Source: Macrobrachium rosenbergii
Lineage: Eukaryota > Arthropoda > Malacostraca > Decapoda > Palaemonidae
NCBI RefSeq assembly: GCF_040412425.1
Contig: NC_089744.1
Coordinates: forward strand, 32,452,743 to 32,516,742
DNA: 64,000 nt
Reading direction: 5' to 3'
Below are positions 44,904-59,900 of this stretch, piece by piece (the first letter of the stretch is position 1; each line of letters starts with the position of its first letter). A program made the position numbers and the translations under genes. The notes beneath the pieces were generated by a model that was not told the origin of the DNA, made no database searches, and worked only from the letters and a program-made list of their open reading frames with translations.

Positions 44904-47900
44904 CTGTAAGATAATTTCAGTTTTTACTTCACAAATAAAAATTTAAGTTTAAGTACGTACGTAATCTGTGTACAGAACTAAAAGTCTGTACATATATTTA
45001 TAAGAAAAAGAGGATATTAGTCCTGCAATGTATTTCATGTATACCTGTACTGTATATATATTAAGGCAAAGCATTAGTTGAAGATTGGAACAGTTCTACC
45101 ATGTCTTGTGGCAAGGTCAGCATCACTGACAAATGGGTGATATCCCCCCCCCCTTTTTCACACACAGTGAAAACTTTCTAATTAAAAGATTTCAAACAAT
45201 CATTTTCATGACCAACAAATGTCAAATACATGTAACATGATTATACTTGCTTAGAAAGCTGGTCGCTGTAATAGTCCTCTTCTGTCAGTGATTTTCTCTG
45301 TTGTTCAGAAATAAATAAAACTTGGTATTTTTTATGTCTTCAGCCTTCTGACTTATGTTAACTTAGTTATGACTCCTGGTTAGGAATATGCAGAATGTGC
45401 TGCTGTATTACATTTCAATTACTATACAATCCTGAAGTTCCATTTATGATGAAAAATTTCATTAAGGCTGTCTGACAATTACTGCTGAGTAATATTTTGT
45501 TTCATAAAACCAAATATTTTCACATGGCTTTTTTGCGCAGCTAAAGTGAATCCTAGACATTCCATTTATGAGAAGAGATGACAATGACTTGCTAACTCTC
45601 AGCAGGTGGTGAATGAACATCAGGTTCCCATAGGTCAACTTATTACATGTCTGCAGTTTGCAGCTCAAGTGCTTTCCCAAAACTCTCGCTTGGTTTTTGG
45701 ATTACAATTTACTGGAATCATCCTCTGTACTCATTATAATCATCCACTGTAAGAAATCATATTGCATTTCTGTGAAGGATTTTCATTACTGAAATTTTAT
45801 TTTGGTGCTAGCATTGCATTGATGTTATTTTGTGTAGATTTCCATGTAATACAGTTCTCCTGTTCTCACATTATTACTGTGGTTTTTATTTGTTTTCTAT
45901 GCTCTTCAATGCTAATGTTTTCTCTGGTTTTTGCAATGACTGGTTGTCTGTGATTTTGCCTTAACTATATGCATGAGCAAGAGTTTTTCTGTTGCTCTTA
46001 TTAGTTTCTTTACAATTGCAATGCTAGTTTTGTTGTCTTCCATTCAAGCTTGTTTGTGATTTCTTACGGTCAACATTAATATTTTTTATTGTAAATCTTG
46101 GTGGTTGTGTTAACAAATAAGTTTCATTGCCACTCTCATTGAGGCTGTTTTGACAGTAAACCTGTGTTGAGACACTTTTGCCAGTAAACCTGTGTTTTTA
46201 TCTCTTATTTACATAAATTTTCAGCTTTCTTTTACATGTTCAATTTTTCAGCTATTCCACATTATCTTGAAACCTTATTTATTCTTTATTTACCTGTTTG
46301 TTTACAATAATTGTCAGTATGCTGCAGGGTAGATGCATTCCTCTGCCTGGTTTCATGTTAATTTTAGGATCCTCTTTACCTCTTGGGTTCTTACCAGTGT
46401 CAAACATTAACTTGTGATGTATGTAAAGATATCACGTCTTCACTTCAGTGTTCCTTTTATCTCAGGAGGAAGCGTTTTAAGCATTCCTTTGATGACACTT
46501 GTCCCCAAGGTTTCTAGTTTGGCACAGAGTTCCACCGTTGCTGTGGATGAGTCATTTATAGGGAAAGAGCACAGTTCTTTCGATGATGCTTCTGCATTTC
46601 TCAAGATGATTCCACTTTGTTGGTGTAAGCTGCTTCTCTGTTTCCTCTGACAGATCCGATGAATCACTCCCTCTTCATCTTGCATGAAAAGCTAAACATA
46701 TTCATTATCATCCAGAAGATATCCCACCAACCTTTGTCTCTTGTCCCAGCATGGAAGATCACTACCCTTACTGTTGCAGGTACTCAAGGATCTGTTTTTC
46801 GTCTTCACACAGGCTGAATTCCATTTCTCAGTCCCACTTTCTCTGGACTCTCCTCACACTCCAGCCTCCAACCTTCCTTCAATTTCTGCTTCCAGATGCA
46901 CTCTTTCCTTTCCTACTTCTAGCCATGTCCTTGCATATCAAGACATAGCTATGACAAACCAATGGTAACACTCAGATGTCCGACCTGTCTGATGCCTGTG
47001 CCGTATATGCCACAAGATGACAAGATTCTTCAGTCAGGCTAGGGTCCCTCCTAGTAACCAAGTTCATGCTAAAGACTACCACCTCACTACCTCAACCTTC
47101 TATTGTCTTCTTTCTGCATGAAATAAGGGTGTCAAGAGGTTCCACAGGAAGATATTAGCAGTGAATAACTGGCTTGAGTAGATATGGGGAGCCACCTACA
47201 CTCTGATCTCAGTAAGTCCAAAATTTGACAGGTTAGTTAAGGCCAAACACCTCATTGCCTTAGTTTGTGTAAGACAAGAGACTCAGTCCTGAAGGCCTTA
47301 CCTAAACTTCTATCTGTTAAGAGATTTTTATACCTTCAATTGGCTGACCCCAAGGACCCTTATCTATTCTCAGCTAGATGACTGAAGGCTTTCAGGAAAT
47401 GTTATAAGATCCCTGGGTAGCTCTACTTCTAATTGCCTCCGGTCTCCTGGTAGTTGTAACTGCTGTGACTTTCATCATTCTGCCCATCACCCTACACCAA
47501 GAATTTTCAGATGCCAAAGTCTCCAAGGACTCGTGGAAGGTGTCCTTATCTCCCTACAATGTCCTGAACCTAAACTTCAGAGAAACAGCAGCTGCCATTT
47601 TGTTCTGGTAAAGAAGGGGCAGCACCTCCAAGGTCGTCTTCTTGAGTCAGTGAAAGTCAAGATCACTTGCCACCTTCAGTTCTCCCAGTATCCAGAGGGA
47701 GCTCATCTCCAGAAATTTTGAATGTCTGTAAAGGAGATCAGAGTGGATCCACGGTAGTCAAAATCATACAGGGGGGTTATTACTTTCCTTTTCTGAAGCA
47801 AGCCATCCCTTGGGACTTCTTATCCCATTCCATAAGAATACTTGTCCGGGCCTTACTGGACAAGGAGGTGAGGTCAGTGGAGAAGCAAATGGTTTAAAGA

Positions 47901-50900
47901 GGTAACTGAACTTTTGGAGGATTATACAGCCAAATTTTCTTGGTCACCAAAGCCTCTATAGGTTGGAGACCCATCATCAACCTCAGCCCATTGAACCAGT
48001 ACCCCTGCACTCTATCCTAGATATAAGCAGTGTCCTTACTTAGTGGTTCATTCCAAGAGGACAGTTCTTAGCTTTAGTCAACCTTAAGTAGCATACTTTC
48101 AAGTACAGTAGTGATTCATTTGTCTAAAGTACAGTACTGATTCACTTGTCTAACAGAAATTCCCTTTCATTTCAGCCTTGCTACCATCCCTTTGGTGTCC
48201 AACGTTCTGGTGGCTGTCGGTGCCCAAAGCAGTGTTATCATCAGAATCTAAAGTTACTTTGACAACAGTTGGTGATGACCAACTCTGCTACAGAATTTTG
48301 TCAGCATCTCCAGAATTCACTCTAGATTTGCCCGATACTCAGGCTTGAGATGAACTGATTGAAGTCTGCCCTGGAACTGACTATGAGGGTCCTGTATCTG
48401 AAAATGGATTTAAGACAGTGCTGCTTTTGTCCATCCTGTGAGACAGAATAGAGATTCTGTGATTACTACAGAGCTCCCTTTGGATGGCAATCCCTCCTAC
48501 CAAGCTGTGGCAATGACTGATAGGCCATCTCTTCAAGATATTAGTTCCTCTCTATTTGTTCTGGATAGGTCTTTTCAACTAAAGTTTAAAAGGATTTAGT
48601 TGGCATCTGTACATCCAGACAACTTCCCATTCTTCACATCACAAGACTTTTGGAAAATTTTGCTGTACGACTGGACACTCAAAATCTGGTTTCTCTCGTC
48701 CCTCTGTTGCCACAGATACTCCTGTGCTTAGACACACCACTTGTCCTTCAACAAAATAATGTGGCAATTTTCGAGACTCTGCTGATGGAATATTTGTTGT
48801 TGTTTTAGATTAAGCCAGCCTTGTGATGGCACGGACTCTTGCTTAAGGGCAGCATGTAACATGGATCACTTTGCAACTTTCATAAAAAAAGTTGAGCCAA
48901 CCTATTGCTCCACCCTGCCAGACTAGCATGGAAAGCTGACACTTTCATGTACAGTGGGGACAACCTGGAAGAGTATGCCTATCCAGTCTTTAGCATTATA
49001 CCTTGTCTGGAGAAGGCTCTGCAATCCATCTCTCAAAATAACTAGTGGTTCCCCTCTCGCCTGAGCAGGAGTGATCTTTCCTAAATGGGAGAAACTTTTT
49101 GGACAGTAACACTTTAAGCACTTCCACCATTCCTCCATGCTGCTAAACCTCATGCCTGGTGGTTATTAAGGGATGCCTTGCTAGCATGGGATTTTCAATG
49201 GAGGTCACCAAGGTCATTGTTACCAGAAAGGAGATCTACTTCAAGAACTTACCAAGCAAAGGAGAAGAGCTTGGTGGAATGGAAATTGCTTTGATCTTGT
49301 TCAAACCACTGTTTGCAATGTAGCTGACATCCCTTTGTTCTGACAATGTAAAAAAGGCTTTTTGTTTCAACTAACAAGTAGTATTGCTTGGCATTGTCTA
49401 AAGTTATTGAGATGGGTACTTCCCTCAAATTAAGAAAAATGTTTAAGCTTTTTAGAGGCTAGCTCTGCTGGAATCCTTACAAACCTCTGGACCAGTGCTG
49501 AATGACCTCATTGGTCCCAGTGCTTGGCCTTTGGCCTAAATTCTATATTCAAGTCAAGTCAAACCTCTGGACTAAGCTCCAGCAAGGTCACATACTAGAG
49601 ACTGGGGGGAAGATTAGCCTGTCCTTTGCTCATGATTTTCTCACAAAGACACAGAGCGCAATTTCTCAGTAACATACCATTCCACAGCTCCTTTTTTTAT
49701 AGGTTCTCTTGCTTTCCAAGCAAGGAATGAAGACCACCACCCCTGGCCAGTCAGAAATGAGGGATTACACTACCTCCAGAAAACTGTTTTCAAAAAAGGG
49801 GTTCAATTTGTATTTATCTACTTATGGTATTAACATAAAAAGTTACACAGATATCTATTTCATGTTGGCAAAGTTACGAGATTTTGAGATCCTATGAAAA
49901 TGTCTCCAAGGAACAGGCCTCCCAGGTGAAGGTTAGGGGTACTGTCAACCTCTCTACTTTTTTTAGGTGTCATTGCTGTCTTAGTTGCTGGCTCATGGAG
50001 ATGCCAGTCAACACAATTTTACTTAAAGGATGTTACTCTGAAGTCTCTTGACATTTTCTTCCAAAGATCTCTGGTAGTAGCAGATAACGTTTTATTAATT
50101 TTGGGTGGCATGAGGTGTTTGAGATTTGCATGGAGGACAATTACTTATCCTCTCCAAAACTTGTCTATCTTCAGTCTTGCCTTTGAATTCTGGGGTTGTT
50201 TGCTGCTATGCCTTATAGGATGGGTAAGTGAGCCAACTGTTTTTCAGGGCTGATGTTTCTCCAATTTGGATGACAGCAGCTTAGCTCCTCCCTAAGAGCT
50301 ATTCTGGGCATGTAATGTTAATGGCTTTAAGATGAATTAGTTAAATAAAATATAGTTTCAACATAAACTCATTACTTTTATAAGTGCCTACATCTAGACC
50401 CCTCTCTTCATTCACAACTAGCTCAGACCATAGAATAAGTGACTTTGTTGCAATTGATGGACAAATGGGAAATACATGCTTAGGTACCATCTGCCAGGAC
50501 TTTAGCAATTTCTTCTCAGAATAGTGTGTCTAGGATTCTTACAGATGCATGATGCACTCAATCAAGGTCCATGGTTTGTATTAAAAGCTGTTCTGTAAAA
50601 AAATAGTATCTGTCCCATTTAAATTTGTATCCATGTACTCATTATACGGGTCTTTTATTAAACAAAAACTTTTTATTAAACAAAATGTTTTACTGTCTTC
50701 CCATACACATTTCTCAGAAAGCATTAAATTGATAACGAGAATTTGAATAATTACCATTTTTACTGTTTACTTAACATTAACCTTTTTATCATACACTGAA
50801 TGTTTACTTCATCTAGTTGTTTCATTTTGCTTTCCCTAAATTTGTAGATAATGCATACACCCATGACTTATAATTACAGAACTGAATATTTTAATTACAC

Positions 50901-53900
50901 CACAAAGTTAGCATTCTTAACTTTCATACAGGGCTGGTATACCCCTGACTATAAAATATTTATCTATATATAAGGTGATATGAAAATTAGAAATTGTAAA
51001 TTGGTTGAAGTGGTGCTTTCCCTCTTCCAAGTAGGTTTTATACAGTAAGTGTGTCATACATGGCATTTTAGTTGTGGATTTTACTAAATACCTGTGGGTG
51101 TGACCATTTAACTGTTTTAATATTCTGGCAAACTTATTAGTGCATAATTTTATATATAAAATTTTATCATACAATGGCTGTTCACAATTTAAAATACTAT
51201 AGTGGAGATTAAAGTACATCTAACCCCTAAGAGGAAAAACTTATGTAAAAGTGTTTGGTGGTGATACTGGAGTGTAAAGTGTAGAGTCTTGGGTGGATTA
51301 GTAAAAGAATGATCATCCATGACCAATACAAAGGAAGATCATGTATATTAGCTTAAATCTGCCTGAGAAAATTTGGTAAAGCTGAAACAGTCTGAACAGT
51401 ACTATTAAAAATATTATTAAAATTTATCAATCAAATTCAGTCTTTTCCTTATATGAAGAGCACTTCAGAAACAGCAATTTATTCTTTGAAACAAAATTAT
51501 TCGTCTTGTACTTACTTCTCTGCAAGATGTGGGGAGTCAGTATGGAAAACAATTGGAGGTCTATTGGGGTGAGTAAGTTTGAAGGTCAAGCAGTTGTCAA
51601 GGCCATCAGATGCATCATTCGCCTGTTCCAAAAGTTAAGAACACTGTCAGTAGACATACAAGAGACATCAGAAAAACAATCAGTATACTGTAATATGAAT
51701 AAAAAGTGATGAAAATAAAAAATAAAAATGAATACAGATAAAAAGACAAGGACAATGCCAAACAAAAGTTTCAAAACTAGACCAAGTACTGGATCAATTT
51801 TATTGTGCTTTGCAGCTAAGTAATTTGCCCCAAATATTAATCTTATTGAAGCTTAAAAAGGAATTTCAGGAAAAGAATGCTTCTCATGACTAGGCTTGTA
51901 TTGCAGTGGACCACGATACCAGATGACAGTTTGTCCCTCCAGCAGCATAAAAAATTCTACTTTACTCCCAGTGTTCTGGAGGCAGGACTATCAGCCCCAA
52001 TACTTGTGCAGCCTCAAGACTAGATAAAGGAAGAAGACTAAGCACAGGGTTGAATAAATTTGTGACAGAACCTGGCAGTATGGTTCTATAGGCCAAAATA
52101 AAGTTTACTAGCAAAAATGTAATACAAATAAGTGAATTTTGATTGTGTTACAAAGTTACAAAATATTCTGAGGATACTTCTGAATTCAAGTAGCTTTAAT
52201 TTATGTAGCTATATATAAATGTTAAATAATAAAATATACCTTACTTAATTCCAAGTCTCCTGCAACGTGTCTACATTCAAAAGTAGAAATAATTTTTTTG
52301 AAAAATTACAAATTCTCCTCCCTATTATCAGTTTGACAAGGTCATATTAGTGGTTACTACACTTCTACCAGGGTGAATGTTATTGCTGTAAGCATGTTAT
52401 CATTCCAATGTCCATATATTCATCCCAGGGCCATGAGTTCATCCTGAATATAATGAAGTTTTTTACAAAATGCAGTAACATACCATCTTCTGTCTGCATG
52501 CAGGCTTGGAGTACTTACATATGCTTTATGTCAATGACAATTCAGTTATAATTACCTGTCCTATTATCAAATTACAGTTACAACTACAATTACAAGGATG
52601 GAAAAAATACCAAATACAATTATAATTACGATTACTCACTCTAAATAATTCAAAATTTTACTTACTGTTACAAATACATATATCCTATTTGTTGAGCAAT
52701 AATATTTCATACACCTATTCCCATGGAAAAAACAAACAAAATGCAGATTAATGCAAAAAAAATGTATAGGTGAGTTTGATCTCCTTTTAAAATCAATTTA
52801 TGCAACAATTGTAAGTTGTAACTTGTAAAAGCTTTAGTACAAATACAAAAGAAATATATTTTTAAAATTTTAGACCTCTTGCAGAAATTAACATTAACAT
52901 GAATACTTCTCATTTTGTTATCTGCATAAGTAAATTGTTAGTATCTTTACTGTGTTGAAAATTATAATGCTTATAAGAAAATAAAACTGAAATACAAAAC
53001 TCAAACTTGTAAAAAAATCAAACTAGAAAAAACTCCTCATTGTGTTCAGTATATAAATCTGTCAAAGCACTATTTATATGATGTAATCATAATTTATTTT
53101 ATAAAAACATGACAGTTACAATTAAAAATACTTTATTATTTGAAAAATTTAATTACAACTACAATTACCATTAAGTAGAAAGAAAGAATTACAATTACCT
53201 TAAAATGTAATTAATTACATTTTAATTAAATTACAATTACAAGTAATTAATTACATTTTAATTAAATTACAATTACAATTACTCAAGCCTGAGGGTAGCA
53301 ATAATCCAGTTAAATACCCTGTTGTTCACTAGAGTCCAACCATATCCATTTCATCCTATAATGGATTTATTCACACATATTTCTTATAGTTTCTTTGAAA
53401 AATTTAAAAGGCCATCATGCCTTTTGTTTCTTACCAATATTTTCTTTGTTAATTTTATACTGTACCCCTAAACTGACAAGATAACAAATAAAGTTATACA
53501 GTACTTCAGCTTTGTGCAACTCCCATAGCAATGAGGTGAGGAAAGATCAGAGCACCACAATGACAAATAAAAAATTAAACTAGGGAACAGGAGATGAAGT
53601 TGATAGATGAAGTAAAATCGCATTTTTCAGAGTAAAATGCATTTTTCCTAACATACAAACCCGATGTCCTTTACATATGGGGATACTTTCGGCGAAGCTG
53701 AATAAGGCCGCTAAAGACTTACAGGGCATGAGTTGGTATTACTACCAGCTGGGCATGTGGTTGGTAACAGTGGGAAACCCACGGTACCAACCGCCCAGAT
53801 TCACGCATTCACTTTACTTTCTGGTCTAGGGCAGATTGTGGGGCAGCTGAGGTGGGTAACCTGAGTAAAGGACCTCGGGTTTGTATGTTAGGAAAAATGC

Positions 53901-56900
53901 ATTTTACTCTTAAAAATGAGATTTGTTCCTACACAAATATAAATCCTTGGTCCTTTACATACGAGGACTCAAGATTTGGTGGGAGGAATCTGAGTGGAGG
54001 TCTCAGAATAACTGGAAGTTCAACGCACCTCATGTACACCTGGGGTAAGAGCCAGGAGGACATGGCCACTGGACCGTGAGCACCATTGTGAGAACTGTGG
54101 TGATACGGACCACTGTACTAGACCGTCCTAGATGTGAGGAGGTTACGGTATGTAAGCGATCACACAGCGAGGCGAAAGCCAGAGAGAGCCCTTCCCAGCC
54201 ACATTAGGGATGACTGGGAAACATCGGGGACTAAGGACCAACATAAGGAATGGGTTTGGTAATTAGTCCGCAACCCCTTCCCTGCCTTGTAGGGGAACGA
54301 GGGGACATTACATCCAATGCGCACCTGAAAGGCAACAAAGACAGGACACTCAAGTAATGAAACTCACCTGCATCAGATGTCCGGTTCAGCTTGTACGGCC
54401 TAACTCTCTGCCAGAGGGAAAGGGTAGGATGGTAGGGGAGGAAGAGGGAGCCAGTCACTCACCTTTCACGCCCAATCATGCACGTACAACAGATGAGATG
54501 CAACTCTGTCCTATATGGGAGCTGGGTAAGTTACACAACCTGTTGACCAGCCACCACTGGTCCCAAGGAAAAGGTATCTAAGGACCGATGGGTATCGTCC
54601 CTTAGGTAAAAAGAGGTGAATGTGGTCTGGTGTGACCACACCCCTGCCTTCAGTACCTGCTGAACCGACAGGTTCTTCTTGAATGCTAAAGAAGGAGCAA
54701 TCCCTCAGATTTCGTGAGCACGGGGGCGTAGAGGGCTGGTGACGTCCTCGCCGGCCGTTGCATACGCTTTTTTGATAACCTCACAAAGCCAGAATGAGAT
54801 CGTGTTCTTAGACACCTCCTTCTTGGGGTCCCGGTGCTAACGAAGAGTCGCCGACACTCAGGCCTGTGGTGTCGCATTCTCTTCAGATAGCGCCCATACA
54901 GGACAGAGTCGTAACTCGTCAGGGTCATTACCTGCAAGGTCACTCAGGGATGGGATCGTGAACGACTCAAACCGAGTGTCAGGGGAGCCACCCTCCCCTT
55001 CCTAGCCCAATTGGACTTAGAAGAGGGAGGGGGAGAGGAGGATGATGACGACGAGGAAGAGGAGGAAGAAGAAGACGGGGATGGTTGACGAGCACACTTC
55101 TTCTTCTTCTTATCAATCAGGGATAAGACCACATCCCCCAGCTTGCCGAAGACAGACCATACGGGGTCGACGGAAACTGGGGTAGGAACTGAAGCAGGAG
55201 CAACTGGTCGAGGCGAATCTAGTTGAGAGCGTCCGCTGTCGGGGCGATCAGTGAAGCAGGTAATGTCAGACGGTTCAGGGTAGGCACGGGTAACAGTGGA
55301 AGCGGGGCAGGAGGCATGAGTGTTTTGCCGGGAGGCGGTGGAGTGACCGAGCAGACCGGGCCGGCCAGCATCGACACTGAGATGGCAGGGGTAGGGACCA
55401 AACCATATGCATGATGTGTTCCCACCGAAGTCACTACGCTCCTCGGCAACACAGTGGTAACAGTGGTGGTTGTGAGAGCATCCACCGTGTGAGTATCTGG
55501 ATCCACGAGAGTACCTTTCCCACTGCTCGGGAGACCAAAGCCTACACCCATCACATGGGTTATCAACAGTGCAATCAGGGAAGTCCTTGCTCCCTTTACA
55601 ACATTTTAAGCAAAGAGAGTGGGGATCTGAATCCGTGCTACAGCGGAAGGCGCCGCACTTTTTGTCCTTACCAAGACAAATCCTGCGCACAGGCTTATCC
55701 AAGTCATAGGTTTGTAAGAGATCATCCATCTTACAAACACACAAATACACAGGGGAACAAGCCAAAAAGAAAACAGGAACAAACACACCGTGAATAGGTT
55801 GAAGCTTTAGCATCCAGGAGTGAACAGAGAGCCATAAGACAAGTCCGCTTCAGATGAGGCCAGAAACTAAAGTGAATGCATGAATCTAAGCAGTTGGTAC
55901 TGTGGGTTTCCCACTGTTACCAACCACATGCCCAGCTGTAGTAATACCAACTCATGCCTTGTAAGTCTTTAGCGGCCTTGTTCAGCTTCGCCGAAAGTGT
56001 CCCCATATGCAAAGGACCAAGGGTTTGCATTTGTGTAGGAACAAATGTTATGAAACTGTTCTAGTTCTAGTGGGAATTTTATATAAAAGGCTTGAATGGA
56101 TGCTAATAATTTCCTACCTTGTCTATGGTTTCAACTTGATAACCCAAGACAGGAAGAGAGTGAAGAGCACAAACATCTTGAGGTGCTCTGTATTCATATA
56201 ACACACGGTCCTTCAGAACGAACCAGCCTCTTCGCAAGGATCGCCGTACCATCACACGAAGATAACCACACATTTGAGAGGCAGCATCACTTGCGCTTAC
56301 CTGTTGCAAGTCAAGATATATTAAATTTAGTTTGATTAGCTGTAGCATAAGATATTCCAACAAAGATTTCAGTTCTAGCCAAATCAATGAAAACTTCGTC
56401 TTTTATCATACAAACATTACATGGTAACATTTTATATGTTCAAAGATTGCTTTCTACTGAATTTGAGTCATAAAAAATTTGTTCCACCTTAAATATTTAA
56501 GATTTGATATGTCCTTTTCATGAATATTCTTTATACTGTTATACACTATACCATGAAATGATACCAAAGAAATATATGAAGCACAGAAAAGAAGCAAATT
56601 AGAGAATGTATGGCATAAATTCTCACCTCCAGCAACCTCTCTGGTACTCTCCTTCGGGTATGGCTTCTATTTTCTCGCACTCCTCTTTTAAAGAGACCTT
56701 TGAGGCTGGATACTCTTCTGAGTTCAGATTCTTGAGGGTCTTCATTGGTAACTGTTCCTTCATACCTGTGTTCAAATTCAGCTTGAAGCACTTCAAAGCA
56801 AGTATCACAGACTCTCAGTGACTGGTTTTTCTTATACTGCAGTGGGGCACGATTTGCTGAACAGTGATCACATACCACCTGGGTAAAATGAGCATTTCAT

Positions 56901-59900
56901 TATATAAAGTGAATACAAAATTTGAGAAGGGGGATGTTAAACCCTTCTGAGATACTTGATATTTCAAAGTTTTTGGAATTAGTAGCCATAACATCTGACC
57001 ATTCTTTACAAGTTACTTTTATACCAAATGTTAGTATTTTATTTCCAGTCACATCAGTATTTTTCATTTCCTTCAACTCAAGGTCTTTAGAATAATGATA
57101 TTCCAACTAAAAAATTAAACCTCTGCTGTATTAAAGCCTGGTATACTGATTCTTATAAAGCTGACCAACGAAATTTACCAACATTATTATATTGATTGAT
57201 CTAACATGGAATTAGATGCCCTTCAAACATGGTATAATTGTGTCTCTTGTCTAATCCTTCTCTTGAGACTTTGGTCAAATGGCCACTCATATTTTGTGAG
57301 GTGTGTTTAACATTAATGCTAAGTCTTGTTATTCAGTGACTTTTATATATTTCATTTCTCCTTGTATTACCATCTGTTTTCTGCCTCATGTAAGTAAGTT
57401 ACTTGTGTTTATGTGGAATTTTAGGCAACACTTCTGGCATGCACTTTACATAACACTTTTCTTTCATGATTATACCAAGGCCTGTGCCCTTATACATCCC
57501 TTAAGGCAAGACCTTAAGGGATGTAGCATAAGCCCTTTAGTAATACCAACAGATGGCAATGTGAATTATACTGTTGGCTTTACCCTACTGTATGGTTTAA
57601 GTTACTCAAAATGTCTTAAAAAAACAATCATCTGAGAGAGCCAGACATCTTGACAATCATTAAGTCCTCCCCAAATGAACTGTTCCAGACCAAGTTGTTG
57701 AAGTTTTTGGAGTGGTACTGGTGAAAGTCTTTCTCTTTTGTGAAAAGAAGCATTTTATTGGCCCATCTCCCATAGAGATTGAATTGCAGTACTGGAATAT
57801 CCAGCCTAACTTCCTTAAATACAGAATTACTCTTACTTAATGGCATCATCTCAGTCAAAATTCCATTTTCATTCAGCGGTCTTTTCCAACTATGTAAATA
57901 TTCTGTTCTGGTGAGGTGTCTGAGTCTGATACATACATAAAAATCAAGAGTTATCCTCCTGTAATCTGACAATTATAATAAGTGTAAGGACCCATAAAAT
58001 TTTACTAATTTCCAGTAAACTGATACAGTCCACTGCCTTGCACCAAGGGTGACTCTCCCATCTGAATGAACACAGATTATGAAGAGTGAAGCCTCATACT
58101 GAAAAAGTGGGTCACAGACAGGCACTTGCAGGAGACTTCTTGTCCCCTGGAAGAGCAATATCTCTTCTAAGTAAACTGTTAATCAATCACGTGACTAAAG
58201 CTCTCTCTCGTTAATACAATTTTTGTAGTTCAATGAGTTGTTTTTACTGGCTTAACTGTGTGGTTTTATTAAAATACAAATCTCTACAGCAATCAAAGCA
58301 TTCAAGAAATGAATGATTTATAGTACTAAACACTATACAGAGTTAGTAATCTTTACTATTATGTTTTTCTTGAGAACTCTAATTTATTCTGCCTTCAGCC
58401 CAGTCAACGAAACACTGTTACATTACCTTGCCACAAGCACGACAGTGATGCCTACGGAAAGTTAGAGTAAATTCTGCTGTACACTGCTGACACATAGTCA
58501 CTCTGTTGTCTGGAATCCAAACTGGGGCCTGAAAAAGTAACTTACCTAAGTCTCACTGACAACTTGTTCTGTTGTTATTATTTTACCAAAGTTTCTTCAC
58601 CTATCTTTGTACAATTAATTATAAATAAAGTACAGTAATACTGTAGGTACCAAATGTAAATGAGCACAACATGTTATATCCAACTCAACCTCATTAATAT
58701 TTTTGTCAGATTTCTTCCTTTAACATGAAATATGTATGCCACTGTTTAAAGCAGTAATAGAAAACATAAACTGTGATTATTACTCATAAAACTCAAATTA
58801 GTTACAAGGTAAGACCACCATGATAAGCTACTGGAGATTTTATCAACAAGTAATTCCATTAGAATAACTTATGTGTTAATCTTTTCAATAGGAGGATAGC
58901 CTTGCCAGGTTTTATAACTAATTATGTTTTGAGCCACAGTATCTGGTTTATAGTGCTCTGAACCATTTGCCTGGAAGCTTTAAGAAACATGTACCAGCAG
59001 ATTTCAGATGGTCATCTTGGAAGATTAAGCAAAGCATACAGGAAAAGGATTTTTCAGGAGTAAAGGCCACAAGGATGGGTAACCTGAAAACATTTTGAGC
59101 CAAGAAAAAAAAAAGTAACGCTGAACTGTGAGTGTGAAAGGTCTATATTGTAAAGGAAGACAGGCAATATATCTGCAAAATAAATTCAGGAAGGGAATTA
59201 CAAAGCTTGGCAGAAGAAACAGTAAATGTGGGAAAAGCCTGACAATTGTTGAGAGTCCACCTGATATGAGTATTAAAGACTGACGAGCTATAAAGAACTC
59301 CTGAAAAATCCATGTGCACATTGCATAATTTTCCCAGATGATGATCTAAAATCCACTAGTGTGTTACATGTATCTCACAAAGGAGAGGTAGAGAATCAAG
59401 AGATGAGGTAAGGATGGGGTCAATGATCAAGTTCCGAATTTTCCAATGTAATTAATATGACTGAATTATAGTAAATTACCTGCTTGCCAAGCGATGAAGT
59501 ATTTGGATGCTGGAAAGTCGGTATTTTAGCCCTCAAGAAAGTGGACCTTCGAGAGGCATTGTCTTCGATGGCATCCCTCAGTGCTTGTATCCACTCATCT
59601 CGCTCTTCAGCAGACCTTAAAAAAGAAACAAATGCTTACAGTAAATTTTTTGCAGAGAGTTTTTTTTACAATATACAGTATACTGGAAGGTAATTTGTTT
59701 ATTATCAGGTACACTGTGCTGACGTGTTTAATTTCCATGATAATGAAACTATGTCATCCGTGAGCATGTTTATCCTAACCATCAGCACCGTTCAACTCTG
59801 TTCTGAATTTCATTTAATTCATATAGCCTTATGTTTTTATTTGGCATCATGCAATAAAATCTTCATTTCTTCCCCTGTTATAAATGCCATATACTGTACA

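Larger units (their letters stand above)
53640..56045 (-). mobile_element. DIRS-D, internally deleted DIRS element
   Basis: Inverted terminal repeats lie at 53645-53826 and 55858-56040, a gag gene on the - strand (54944-55729) and an internal complementary region at 53864-53966. No reverse transcriptase, RNase H or recombinase remains, so it is a non-autonomous derivative of about 2.4 kb. It lies in the intron between exons 5 and 6 of the FGD-type gene, on the same strand as the gene, about 70 bp beyond the splice donor of exon 5. Confidence 0.88.

Noticed and set aside
55223..55797. + strand frames as genes
   Set aside because: They are antisense shadows of the - strand gag frame of DIRS-D.
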